A DNA stretch of 64,000 bases. It comes from Leucosporidium creatinivorum (Eukaryota; Basidiomycota; Microbotryomycetes; Leucosporidiales; Leucosporidiaceae). Positions 23,201 to 31,931 of this stretch are shown one piece after another. The stretch's first letter is position 1. Every line of letters starts with the position of its first letter. Both the position numbers and the translations under genes were made by a program. Where the stretch lies: the NCBI GenBank assembly GCA_001600635.1, contig BCKL01000004.1:186001-250000 (forward strand), written 5' to 3'. The notes beneath the pieces were generated by a model that worked only from the letters and a program-made list of their open reading frames with translations, searched no databases and had not been told where the DNA came from.

Positions 23201-24071
23201 CTTCCCTCAGTCAGAGTGCCCTACTCTGGTGTCATCGGGAAGATGAAGACGCTTCAGGTCATCGACCGCTCTTCTTCCCTCACTGGAGTCACCCTTCCCG
23301 CCGCCGTGTTGACCTACAAGCCTTCCCTCCTCGCCACGCCTCTGAACACCTCATACTCCATCACGCTCAACTCGGGAGATCTCGCTCCGGCAAACCAAGT
23401 CTACTACAACTACGACTATGCCAAGCCGGTGAGTCACCTCTTCCTCCCTCGCAGAGAGCCTGCCTCTCCAAAAGCCGAGATTGGCCTACGCCTCCTCGCC
23501 GAGATTCACCTTCCTCGCCAAGATCCGCCTTCCTCGCCGAGATCCGCCTTGCTCGCTGAGTTCCGGGAACATCGAGCTGACTTCAAGATGATGAACAGGC
23601 CATCGTGTACCGTCGTCTTGCCGGAACCTCGACCGAGCGCTGGGAGGTGATTTACGCGACCAGCGAGAAGGTGTACGGTCACTTGCCTGTGAGTCGCTGC
23701 AGCTTTCGTCATATGCTTCACAGCAGCTGAGCTGACTCTTCTCGCCTTTTCATCGGCTCTTCAGGGATCCGGTCCTCGCGACGATTCGTGGTCGCCGCGC
23801 ACACCTTGGAAGGTCGGCGACCGAAACTGTGAGCTTGACGACGCTTATAGTCGTCCTTGACTGAGCTGACTCACTTCGATCACGCATTACAGTCGAATAC
23901 ATTGAATGGAACGGCGTTTACAAGTCTGGCGGAGTCGTCAACGTCCCTGAGGTCACGAAAGTGGCGAAAGGACCGTGTCGGTTGCGGCTGAGGGCTCTCA
24001 AGCCAGGAGGAACGAAGAGCGTGGCTGCAGATTGGGAGGTGTGGACTTCGCCCATCTTGAACTATCAGTAG
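20206..24071 (+). CDS. Secreted subtilisin-like serine protease (S8, Vpr-like)
   Basis: About 16-18 exons. MRSLALSGGLLLVLAGAVQA is a classical signal peptide. The I9 propeptide opens IPDQYIVQLSPNHTHEALW, the Tyr codon being rebuilt across a 59-nt intron at 20285-20343. The catalytic Asp is in AVIDTGLDYTHP, the His in NHATFVAGVIGA, the oxyanion Asn in VAMANDGREG and the Ser in DGTSFSTPYVAG. A PA-like insert (VGSGCPTI...NVMLVEMPSC) lies between Asn and Ser, and a C-terminal Fn3-like domain begins SPSYINLGDLG. This architecture matches minor extracellular/cuticle-type proteases. The motif around His is HAT instead of the near-universal HGT. The stop is TAG at 24069-24071. Confidence 0.9.
23474..23567 (+). 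repeat. 19-bp minisatellite in a protease intron
   Basis: Units close to GCCGAGATCCGCCTTCCTC start at 23498, 23517 and 23536. A longer degenerate unit precedes at 23474 and a partial one follows at 23555. The array lies wholly within the intron after NYDYAKP. Confidence 0.75.
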
Positions 24072-24397
24072 AGTTAGACTCGCAGTTTTGCAATCGGTAT
24101 CGCACGAGCTCGGCGTTGGCTCGGCGTTCAGTTGATGACGAGAGAGCATCCTGTTGAGAGCTACATATCCTCGTGTGCTCTTCTAGATCTTCTTGTTTGT
24201 CGGGGAAAGCGAGGCGTCGGCTGGGGCTCGATAAGGCCTCCAATCACTGCGAAGTGATGGCCTCGGCGATGAGCTCGGGGTCAAGAGCCGGCCTGTTGAA
24301 GTCTGGTTGTGGTTTGCTTCTCACGCTCGCGGCCAGCGCAAAAAAGCGTATATCGATGTCGTTTACACTCATTGAGGCATGCTGCACCCGTACTCCT
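24072..24397. other. Convergent intergenic stretch
   Basis: Lies between the protease stop and the minus-strand coiled-coil gene stop. No feature was recognised. Confidence 0.5.
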
Positions 24398-25285
24398 TCA
24401 CTGCACGTGGCAATCCCCAAGTCCGAAACGCCTTGTCCGCTGCTCGAGCGCTGTAACCTCCGCACGCACTGCAGTCGCTATTTCGATTTGTCGCTCTGCC
24501 TCAGCTATCATCTCTTTGATCGTTTCCAGCTGTTTCCCTGCGTCGATAAGCTTCAGCGTCGCTAGCCTCGCGACCTCTTCGAAGTCTTCTCGCTCGTTGA
24601 CCAGGTCTTCGATCGCTCGTATGGTCGTGCACGGCAGCTGAACCGCCTGTAAATAGGCTGTTTGCCTCTCGAGCGCGGCTCTCTGCAGCCCTTGACCTTC
24701 TTCCAGCGTTTGACCTTGCTCGGCGTTTCCAGCGACGATGCGTTTGACCTGCTCAGCTAGCTTCTGCGTCTCCTCATCGAGACGCTGATGCAGTCTCTTG
24801 AGCTGCACTCGTCTAGAGAGCCACGTTTCGTCGGGATGTAGCTGCTCAGACTGCAATTCGTTGTCGTGTGAGGCCTGGCCAGGATCCAGAGCCGTGCCGG
24901 GCGCAGGAGAAGTAGCAGTGGGGTTGGAGGTGGTCGACTTGGTGAAGCTGAAGATGAATGCTGATCTAGCGGCGAGGATGATGCTCATGAACGAGGAAGG
25001 GGCGGGCTGAGGGCGAGCGTGACGGCAACTCAGCTTTCAATTTCGGCGCTCGTCTCTTCCGCTCAGTCAACTCACCTGCACCATGCCACTGCTCTCCTGC
25101 GCGAGCTGAAAGCTTTGAAGCTTTGAGATTCCATGGCGAGCTTCGACGACCTGCGGACCCGACCAGCAAAACATCAGCTCAAGCCTTTTCGACGTCCGTC
25201 CTCCAAATCGAGCCGCTCTCTCGAGGCAAGAAGAGCTTGGGAAGGGCGCAGCAGAGGTGCGGACTGCTCGCTGTACTAGTCTCAT
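24398..25285 (-). CDS. Coiled-coil protein, family member C
   Basis: Main exon 25006-24398. A preceding exon (25285-25076) joins it in phase 0 through a 69-nt intron, giving 272 residues. A shorter start, MSIILAARSAF at 24988, is also possible. The body is a long charged coiled coil (RLHQRLDEETQKLAEQVKRI; LIDAGKQLETIKEMIAE) ending TALEQRTRRFGLGDCHVQ, homologous to the gene at 12.24 kb. The ATG that matches the first exon of the F-box-like gene (25134) would put exon 1 out of phase and hit a stop. In this copy the leader-intron donor is also changed (ACAGCGAG where the others have GTGAGT). Retaining that leader intron supplies the upstream ATG at 25285. Function unknown. Confidence 0.55.
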
Positions 25286-25800
25286 CAACCGCGGAGAGCT
25301 TTCGAGGTCCGAGCCTCCAGTAGCGAGCGAGGAGCGAGGTGACGAGAGGGTGACGAGGAGGAAGAGGGTTCCGAGCGACTAGGGAGCGAGCGAGAGAGCG
25401 GCGTGGGATTCGGAAGGTGTAGGGGAGTAGCAGTCGTCCAGTAGAGCTTTCAACAGCAGCGAGTTTCTTCCAGTCAGCTCAAGCGAGTCGAAAGCGAAGA
25501 AGACGAGGTGATGGCGGGAAGGAGAGAGAGTCGACGGCCAAGTCATCGCTCTTCCCTTCGTCTCGAGCAGAACAAGGGGAGCTATTTCTTCGCTCTTAAG
25601 GCTCTATGGCGAGTTTTGACAGCGAGAAGATTTTGTACAGGGAAGCTTTGCACGCCTCTGCCTCTCCTGCCTGAGCTCCGTTTTCAGCTACAGCCGAGCT
25701 CGTCAGCTTCCATCGCCGAAGCCGTCTCGCGTCAGTCTACTCTTCGCTCGCGAGCTCTCAAGCTATCTACAGGACAGCGATAGCGTGTTGAACGGTGAGT
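25286..25800 (-). promoter_or_regulatory. Repeated promoter and leader, copy C
   Basis: Homologous to copy B over its whole length and to copy A up to about 25560. Shared blocks include AGAAGACGAGGTGATGGCGG, with the complementary block in the plus-strand copy. The downstream part of the leader (25135-25285) overlaps the extended coding start described for the gene. From 25800 to 25934 nothing was recognised beyond the 3-prime flank of the next gene. Confidence 0.6.
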
Positions 25801-25934
25801 CTCGAAGTACTTACAGCGAGCCGCAACAAGCAAGCACGTCTCACAGCGTCTCCCTTCGCCGAGCAGCTCGATCCACTGAGACGAAAAGTGGGTCAGCGAG
25901 GAGCCATCTGCCGAGGAAGCGTCAAAGACGCACC

Positions 25935-27366
25935 TCAACACCACTCAACAGTCGCCTCCACTACTCTCACGATCGCGTCGAGCTCCGCAACGCTCTCCTC
26001 GCCCCACGCTTGCCTGCCTCCCGCCTTGATGACCCAGTCGATCTCTTTGAGGAGAGAGAAACGGTCAAGATTGGCAAAGAGGTGCTTCAGGCATGCCTTT
26101 CGTTTATCGCCTTTGCCGGTCCAGAAGCGCCGGAAGACGGTTTGACGACCTAAGCCGCTGGCGCTCGGCAAGAAGTACTCCATCAGCACCCAAGCGAGCT
26201 CATCGGGCATCTGTGGGACGTGAGGTAGTGGATCCCAGGTCCTTGTGAAGTGGCTCCAGCAGAGGAAATTCGTCTTAGCCATGTAGGGGGAGCAGGCGGC
26301 CTCGACCTCGGCGGGGTTGGTGAAAGCCACGTCCCCGTCGTCTTCGACACAGACTTCGATGAAACGAGAGTCCTGGGCGAGAGCATCGAGAAGTACGCTG
26401 AGGGAGTTCTCGTTTACGCCGACGACATAGAGGTCGCAGCGGGCGACTGAGCAATGTTGGAGGCGAGGGAGGGGGCGAGTCGGGTCGACACGAAGGGGGC
26501 AACGCAAGTATTGAGCCGAAGCGAAGGCGGGCATGGCGAGGGGGAAATTGTCGACGTCCAAGAAGCTTGTTTGACCGCCAAGGTCGACGTACTTGAGGCA
26601 CCTGAGCTGACCGATCGTCTCCATCAACTGCTTCTGCACCGAACGGTGAGGGATGTGGGAGCTGAAGCGTAGATCGCGGATGTTGGGAAGCTCTTGGAGG
26701 GTGATGAGAAGAGCGCGACTGGTGAGGAGTGGTAGGTAGGGCGTCTCGGACTCGCCGCTGTCCTCGTCGTCGTGATTTCCCTCGAGGCGGGCGTTCAGCA
26801 CGAGCTTGGCGAACTGAGGGCGCTCGAGCAGCAGGTCGGCAGACTCCATTAACTCCTTGAACCCGGTGGCCTTCCAAATAGCGTATCGTTGAGCGGGCTC
26901 GCGCCAGCGACGGGAGACGAGCGCGAGCGAAGGCAAGGCAGGTCGGCGGGACGGGCAAAAGCTGCGATAGCGTCGATGAGCTCGTCGGGTAGGTCGTCGA
27001 TGGTGGTGGGATGAAGCTTGAGAGTGAGAGAGAGCTGGGAGAGGCCCTGCTGCAAGTCGGTGATGTCCAGCGAAAGCTCGGGCTCGGCGGAGGGGTTCTT
27101 CGGGGGAGGGAAGCGTCAGTTGGCCTCGCGAGCACAGAGTGAGACACATCACACACCTTTTCAGCTTCCAGGCTCGCGGTCGACTTTCCGAGCAACTCTA
27201 CAGCAGCAGACGGAGCACTGTTGAGCGTCGAGGACAGTCAGCGTTTCTGCACGGCACGCAGTTCGACTAGGTATGGACGAGCAGCACGAATAGGATGCAA
27301 AGCTCACCTGTTCCCTCCTCTTCCGCCCCTGACTTTCTGCCCCTGCTTAGCTCTGCGCTTGCCCAT
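25935..27366 (-). pseudogene. F-box protein with a 5-bp frame break
   Basis: Exons 27366-27308 and 27217-27157 and a long last exon from 27097 give MGKRRAKQGQKVRGG..., then the F-box TIDDLPDELIDAIAAFARPADLP. The natural continuation SLALVSRRWREPAQRYAIWK lies in another frame. At 26931-26940 the sequence AGGCAAGGCA is a tandem copy of AGGCA, and one extra AGGCA explains the shift exactly. Beyond it, about 330 intact codons follow to the TGA at 25935, with LRR-like spacing (LPNIRDLRFSS, LRCLKYVDLGG). The gene is therefore either a very young pseudogene or a functional gene carrying an assembly error. F-box/LRR proteins recruit substrates to SCF ligases. It is divergent from the decayed POP7 copy. 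Confidence 0.75.
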
Positions 27367-27958
27367 CTCTCCAGGTTCCGGCGCGGTTCGAGCGAGCGAG
27401 CGAGTCTGTAACGTCTGTGGTCGATGTAAGCTGCCAAGCGACCCGTCCTACAGGCTTCCAGTCGAGCACGAGTCGGAGCCGAGAGTGACGAGAAGAGAGC
27501 GAAGGTTGTAATAGGAAGCAGAAGAGCGAATCGAGCTGAGATCTCCGAAGGTGAATTGGGCTTGTGTCGAGCCAAGCTGAGAGCGAGTTCAAGAGAGGTA
27601 GAGAGGGGCCCAGTCGTTTGATGAGCTCTTGGATAGCTGTAGGAGACTGCGGCAACAGCTTTGCACCTCTACAGACCACCCAACTGCTTCCTTACAGCTC
27701 CTGCTAGCTTGCCCTCTGTCTCAGCCGAATGCCCTCCACCTCTCTCTCGCTCCTCCCAAATTCTCGGCTCGTTTCTCAGGCTTCGATTTCGCTACAGCAA
27801 GGGATGGGTCTTGGCGATAGTGAGCCAATAGCCGGACAGGGTCTGGGCTAGGCTACAGGTGAGCACAGTCTACCGAGCGGCGCACGGGCAGAGAATCCCG
27901 CGCTCGAGCTTGGGAAGCTGGAGAAGGCTCGGGGCAGGCGATGGCAGCAGAGCAGGAG
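27367..27958. other. Upstream region between the F-box gene and the decayed POP7 copy
   Basis: A 592-bp stretch. The part next to 27366 is the F-box promoter. No gene was recognised. Confidence 0.4.
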
Positions 27959-29990
27959 CTGATCTGTACTCGATTCAGTATCTCACCTCCTCCGCCTCCG
28001 TCCCCAGCTCCCTTCGCCGCCTCTCTCACGGCCATTCCCCTTCCTCCGCCACGCTGATTCGGCCCAAATCTACCCCCTTCGGCGCTGACATCGGCGGCAT
28101 ATCCAAGGACCTGCGAGACGGAGCTACGGTAGAAGAGATTTGGGTCACGTGAAAGGGGGAGATGGGCTTTGGAGGGTATCTGAAGAAGGCTGTCGGAGGC
28201 TGTTGGAAAGAGAGGGTGAGTTACAGCGCTCTGTATGGGCTGGTATAAGCGGTGGGCTGGCGCTGAGCTGGGCTGGGCTAGATGGAGGCAGAGGGGGATG
28301 GCCGAGCAGGGCAGGAAGCCGAGGGCTCTGGGACTTGGTCCGCTCGCTCGGTGAGCGGGTGGGCTGAACTCGTGAGTCGCTTGCCTTGTCCCTCCCTACT
28401 TCCGTCCTACATGGGCGGAGAGCTTTACTGGAGGTTTTAGCGGCGTAGGAAGCTCGACGAGCGAGTTTGGCTTCTGCTCGGCGCCGAGCAGGGGTTGGCT
28501 TGCTTGCTTGCGAGTGCTCTTGTACGCTGCTCTCACAGCAGGAATGCCAACATCTTGCGACCATCCTCGGCTCGGAGCCACCAACATCCAGCTTCGAGCG
28601 TCCAGCGGTGCTCGGCGCCGCGAAACACTCGCGCCCGTGAACGACAGGATCCTTGGGCTTGGCACCCGAGGCGATGTGGCTTGGATATGTTGACGAGCCT
28701 GGACGTCCCCTAGCTTCAGCACAAGAACCCAGCTTGTCTCCGACCGGAGGGATCCTGCGCTGAGGAGGAGAAGGAGTCCGCAGTCCGCTCGGAGCTCAGC
28801 TCTTTGCCTGAGCGAGTGNCCCTCCGAGCTTTGAAGTCCACCATNAGCATGGTGCTAGTCTCTAATAGCCGAGACTGGCGCTCGCTGTCGGGAATGCCCT
28901 CGGCTTGTGGGTCAGGCGCTCTTGCCTGCAGAGCTAAGCTGAAAGCGTCTCGGGGGGAAGCCGCTGAGATCGAGCTGAGGGTACAGTCGGAGGACGATGG
29001 TCGCTCAGTAGACGTTCTCGCCTTTGCCTTCTCTTTACGAGATAATCGCGGTTTCCACTGCTCGTCGCCTATTGAGCACCTTCTCTCGGTGGTTCCTTCT
29101 CCGTCCGCCTCGCCAAGGGCAAGGTGAATCAGTGAGGTGTCTGAGTTGTGCCGGGCTACATATATGGAAGGACTCGTGAAGGCTGGCAGTACCTCGCGGG
29201 TCCCGAGGTCGCTGTGGCCAGCCGAGGAGCCGACATTCAGATCTTTCGCTGCTCGGCGCAAGTCGAGCGGGAGAGAGCTGTACGTGGCGTTCCTCATGGG
29301 AGACCCATGCACCTGTAACACGTTCTCCTACGCCTCGCGTTCAAGCAGTTTCACCTCGGCCAGGATCGCTGACGTTCCTCAACGATGAGGAGCGCCGGCG
29401 ATCATCCATATGCCGGTGAGAAGCTCTCCGCCGTGGGCGGGAGCTTGCCGAAGAGTTCAGATGGTACACTGCGCTGAGCTCTGCTGTACCTCCCAAGGAG
29501 GTAGAGATGTCGCTGCTCTCGACTCGGCGACTCGCTTCCCTTCCTCGCGCGGTCGCTCTTCGACAAAGGGCGGGCGAGCGCGGTGCACGGGCACAAATTT
29601 GGTCAGTGGTCTAGCGCGTAAGTTCACTCGAACGTGTTGTCGACCCGAGCTGTTGTCGCAGCGACCCGCGCTGTCAGCTCGGCTCGAGGTCTCGCCTCCC
29701 GCTCGCGGCGCCGCTTCCTTCGCTGTCGAAGATGCTCGGCGCTGCTGTTGTAGGAGAAGACCCTATGTTCTTAAGCGGGTTTCACCTCACGCCACTGCGC
29801 TTGCTCTGCTCTTCGCGGCAGCCCTGACCCTCTTCTCTCTGCCGCTCCTCCTACCCTCCTCATTCCCCGTTCTCCGCCATTCTCTTCTCATCCGCTCCTT
29901 CGATCCCCTTCCGAATCAATAGCCACATTATCCTCCACTCTCACTCTATGGGCGCGGCCATCCCCCTCGCCCTCTCCCTCGCCATGCCCA
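27959..29990 (+). pseudogene. Decayed duplicate of POP7 and its large intron
   Basis: At 28050-28210 the translated DNA reads RPKSTPFGADIGGISK, then DLRDGATVEEIWVT, then KGEMGFGGYLKKAV. This is the end of POP7 exon 1, with TGA where POP7 has an Arg codon after EEIWVT. A GTGAGTTACAGCGCT donor follows, as in POP7. Intron-like DNA homologous to the POP7 intron continues to about 29940, and at 29948 MGAAIPLALSLAM of exon 2 reappears before similarity ends. Exon 3 is missing. The copy therefore arose by DNA duplication including the intron, in the opposite orientation 13-15 kb away, and then decayed. Two undetermined bases (28819, 28844) lie in the intron part. Confidence 0.8.
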
Positions 29991-30556
29991 AACGCGTGTG
30001 CAGTCGGCGCTCGGCGATGAGTCCGGCGCCGTTAAACTCGCTCTGTAGTTCGACGACTATCTCATCTACTCCGACCCGACAGCCGTAGCATATAATTCAG
30101 AGGTATTGATACGCTTGTAACAAGATCCTGCTGTCATCTCGCTTCAACCCTGCGAACGAATCGGCTCGCTCCCTCCCCCTTCGGCGACCACTCAGAGCTC
30201 ACTCGGTCGCGCTCGCTGCTCCCTTTCTCAAGCGAAAAGAACAACCATTCAAGCTCTCATTCCTCACCCGCTCAGCTTCCCTTTCAACTTGATCTCGCTT
30301 CTCGCGTTTCAAGGGGGCAGCCCTCGCCGAATTGGGCTTCTCCAGCTCACCCAAGTCCCTCTCTTGCTTCTACGCTCACCTCGCTTTCTCGTCTCGTCTT
30401 TCGTGAGTCGTACTGCAGACATCTGTAGCCCATCAGGCCTCGCTAACAGGCTCGCTCTGCACCCTACCCTACTCACCTACAAATCTCGCACGCGCCTTGT
30501 CTTCTCTCCGACGCGTCTCTCAGTCTCTTCTTCCCCTCTCTTTACATCTAGAAACC
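29991..30556. other. Upstream region of the mitochondrial SSB gene
   Basis: A 566-bp stretch between the decayed POP7 copy and the SSB start. CT-rich tracts near 30160-30540 are typical of promoters here. No gene was seen. Confidence 0.45.
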
Positions 30557-31423
30557 ATGTTCGCCGCTCTCCGCCCCGCTGCTCGCACCGCTGGTGTCCG
30601 TGTGAGTAGCTCTGCCTTTGCTGTACAAGACCACCTTGAGCACAGACCTGTGGCTGAGAGCGCGCGCTGACCCTCTCTCGTTCTCTTTCTCGCCCCATCT
30701 TCGCCCGCTCCTACCGCTCCCTCTGCACCGTGATGTACCACACCACTACAGGCCTTCTCCTCCACCCCCGCCACCGCACGCGATCTCGCTCGCATGACCC
30801 TCATCGGCCGCCTGGGAGGAGTGCCCGAGAAGCGCACCACCAAGAACGGCAAGGATTTCCTCATCTACAAGGTCGCTACTACCGACCCCTTCATCGCTCC
30901 CAAGGAGGGTGGTGAGTTGCTTGTTCTCTCTTATGTACAGCAGGGCTAGCCGGCGGAGGGCGGGCAGACGCGTACGCGCGGTGGGAGAAGGGAAAGCTGA
31001 CTTTGTTGGATTACAACAGAGGAGCCCGTCGAGCCCAGCACCTCGTGGCACTCGGTCTTCGCTTACGGACAGGCTGCTGAGCGTCTCGCCAACCTCGAGA
31101 AGGGGTGAGTCGGCGCGCCTTCCTCTTTCGCTTGCTTTGCCATCCGCTCGCTGGGTCGTGTGGCCTGGCGGGCGGTGGATATCGACGAGGAGGCACGCGT
31201 GATGCTGACTAAAAGCTCTGATGGCCCACAGCTCGCTCGTTCACGTCGAGGCCAACTTCACCGTCTCGAACGTCAAGCTCGACTCTGGAGACTACAAGAC
31301 CGTCATCATGGCCAAGCACGGTGCGTCTTTCTGCTCTGCTCTGCTCTGTACTCCGCTGACAAGCCCCTTGCTTTGACAGACCGCCTCTTCGTCATCTCGA
31401 AGCCCAAGGTCAAGGACGAGTAA
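30557..31423 (+). CDS. RIM1: Mitochondrial single-stranded DNA-binding protein
   Basis: Five exons (30557-30601, 30752-30911, 31020-31104, 31232-31320, 31380-31423) give 140 residues, the usual size of mitochondrial SSB. MFAALRPAARTAGVR is a basic presequence, and AFSSTPATARDL looks like the processing region. The OB-fold follows: MTLIGRLGGVPEKRTTKNG, FLIYKVATTD, TSWHSVFAYGQAAERLANLE, SLVHVEANFTVSN, then DRLFVISKPKVKDE. It coats single-stranded mitochondrial DNA during replication. All splice phases agree. Confidence 0.93.
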
Positions 31424-31931
31424 AGCGCCGGTCGGTCGCCCCCACCTCGCAACAACCTCTCCGTGCCCCTACACTTTCGTATCTTTGTACTTCCTCGCCG
31501 TAACACAATCCACCCTCACCACTCCCTTTCTGTTCGCACCTCCGCTCTTTCGCCAACCGCACCTCGATTCGGTTCGATTCATTTAGTGATAATGCCCCGC
31601 TGCCTTCGAGTAGCGCGCGGCTTGGAATTTGGATAGAGTTGTCGGATTATCTGGAGTTCGAGGAGAGCGAAGGAGAGACGGAGACACGCGTCGACGCCCC
31701 CTGCTCGGCGATGCTGCTCGGCGGAGTCTCGTTCGACACTGAGAGCATGCGAGCGAACAGCTGTCGAACTACCAATGAGCTACAGCTCCTCAGCAACTCA
31801 AACACTCGTCTTGCATCCGACTTTGCTGCTTCTCGATAGATTGCTCTCGCGCCGTTTCGCACGCGCCAACGTTTCGCTCCTGCCTCTTCGTTCTTCTCGC
31901 TCGTCTCGCCAGCGGAAAGGCTGTAGGGTGT
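31424..31931. other. Intergenic region between RIM1 and the membrane-protein gene
   Basis: A 508-bp stretch holding the RIM1 3-prime UTR, which is relatively AT-rich near 31480-31660, and the next promoter. No gene was recognised. Confidence 0.45.

Noticed and set aside
28716-29321. A 201-codon minus-strand frame inside the decayed POP7 intron copy
   Set aside because: It spans two undetermined bases, has no counterpart in the first copy and no motif.
30047-30095. LIYSDPTAVAYN-like translation near the decayed POP7 copy, resembling LISNPTAVLYD in the POP7 intron
   Set aside because: The two lie on different sides of the MGAAIP exon in the two copies, so they are not at equivalent positions. 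Chance similarity is the better explanation.
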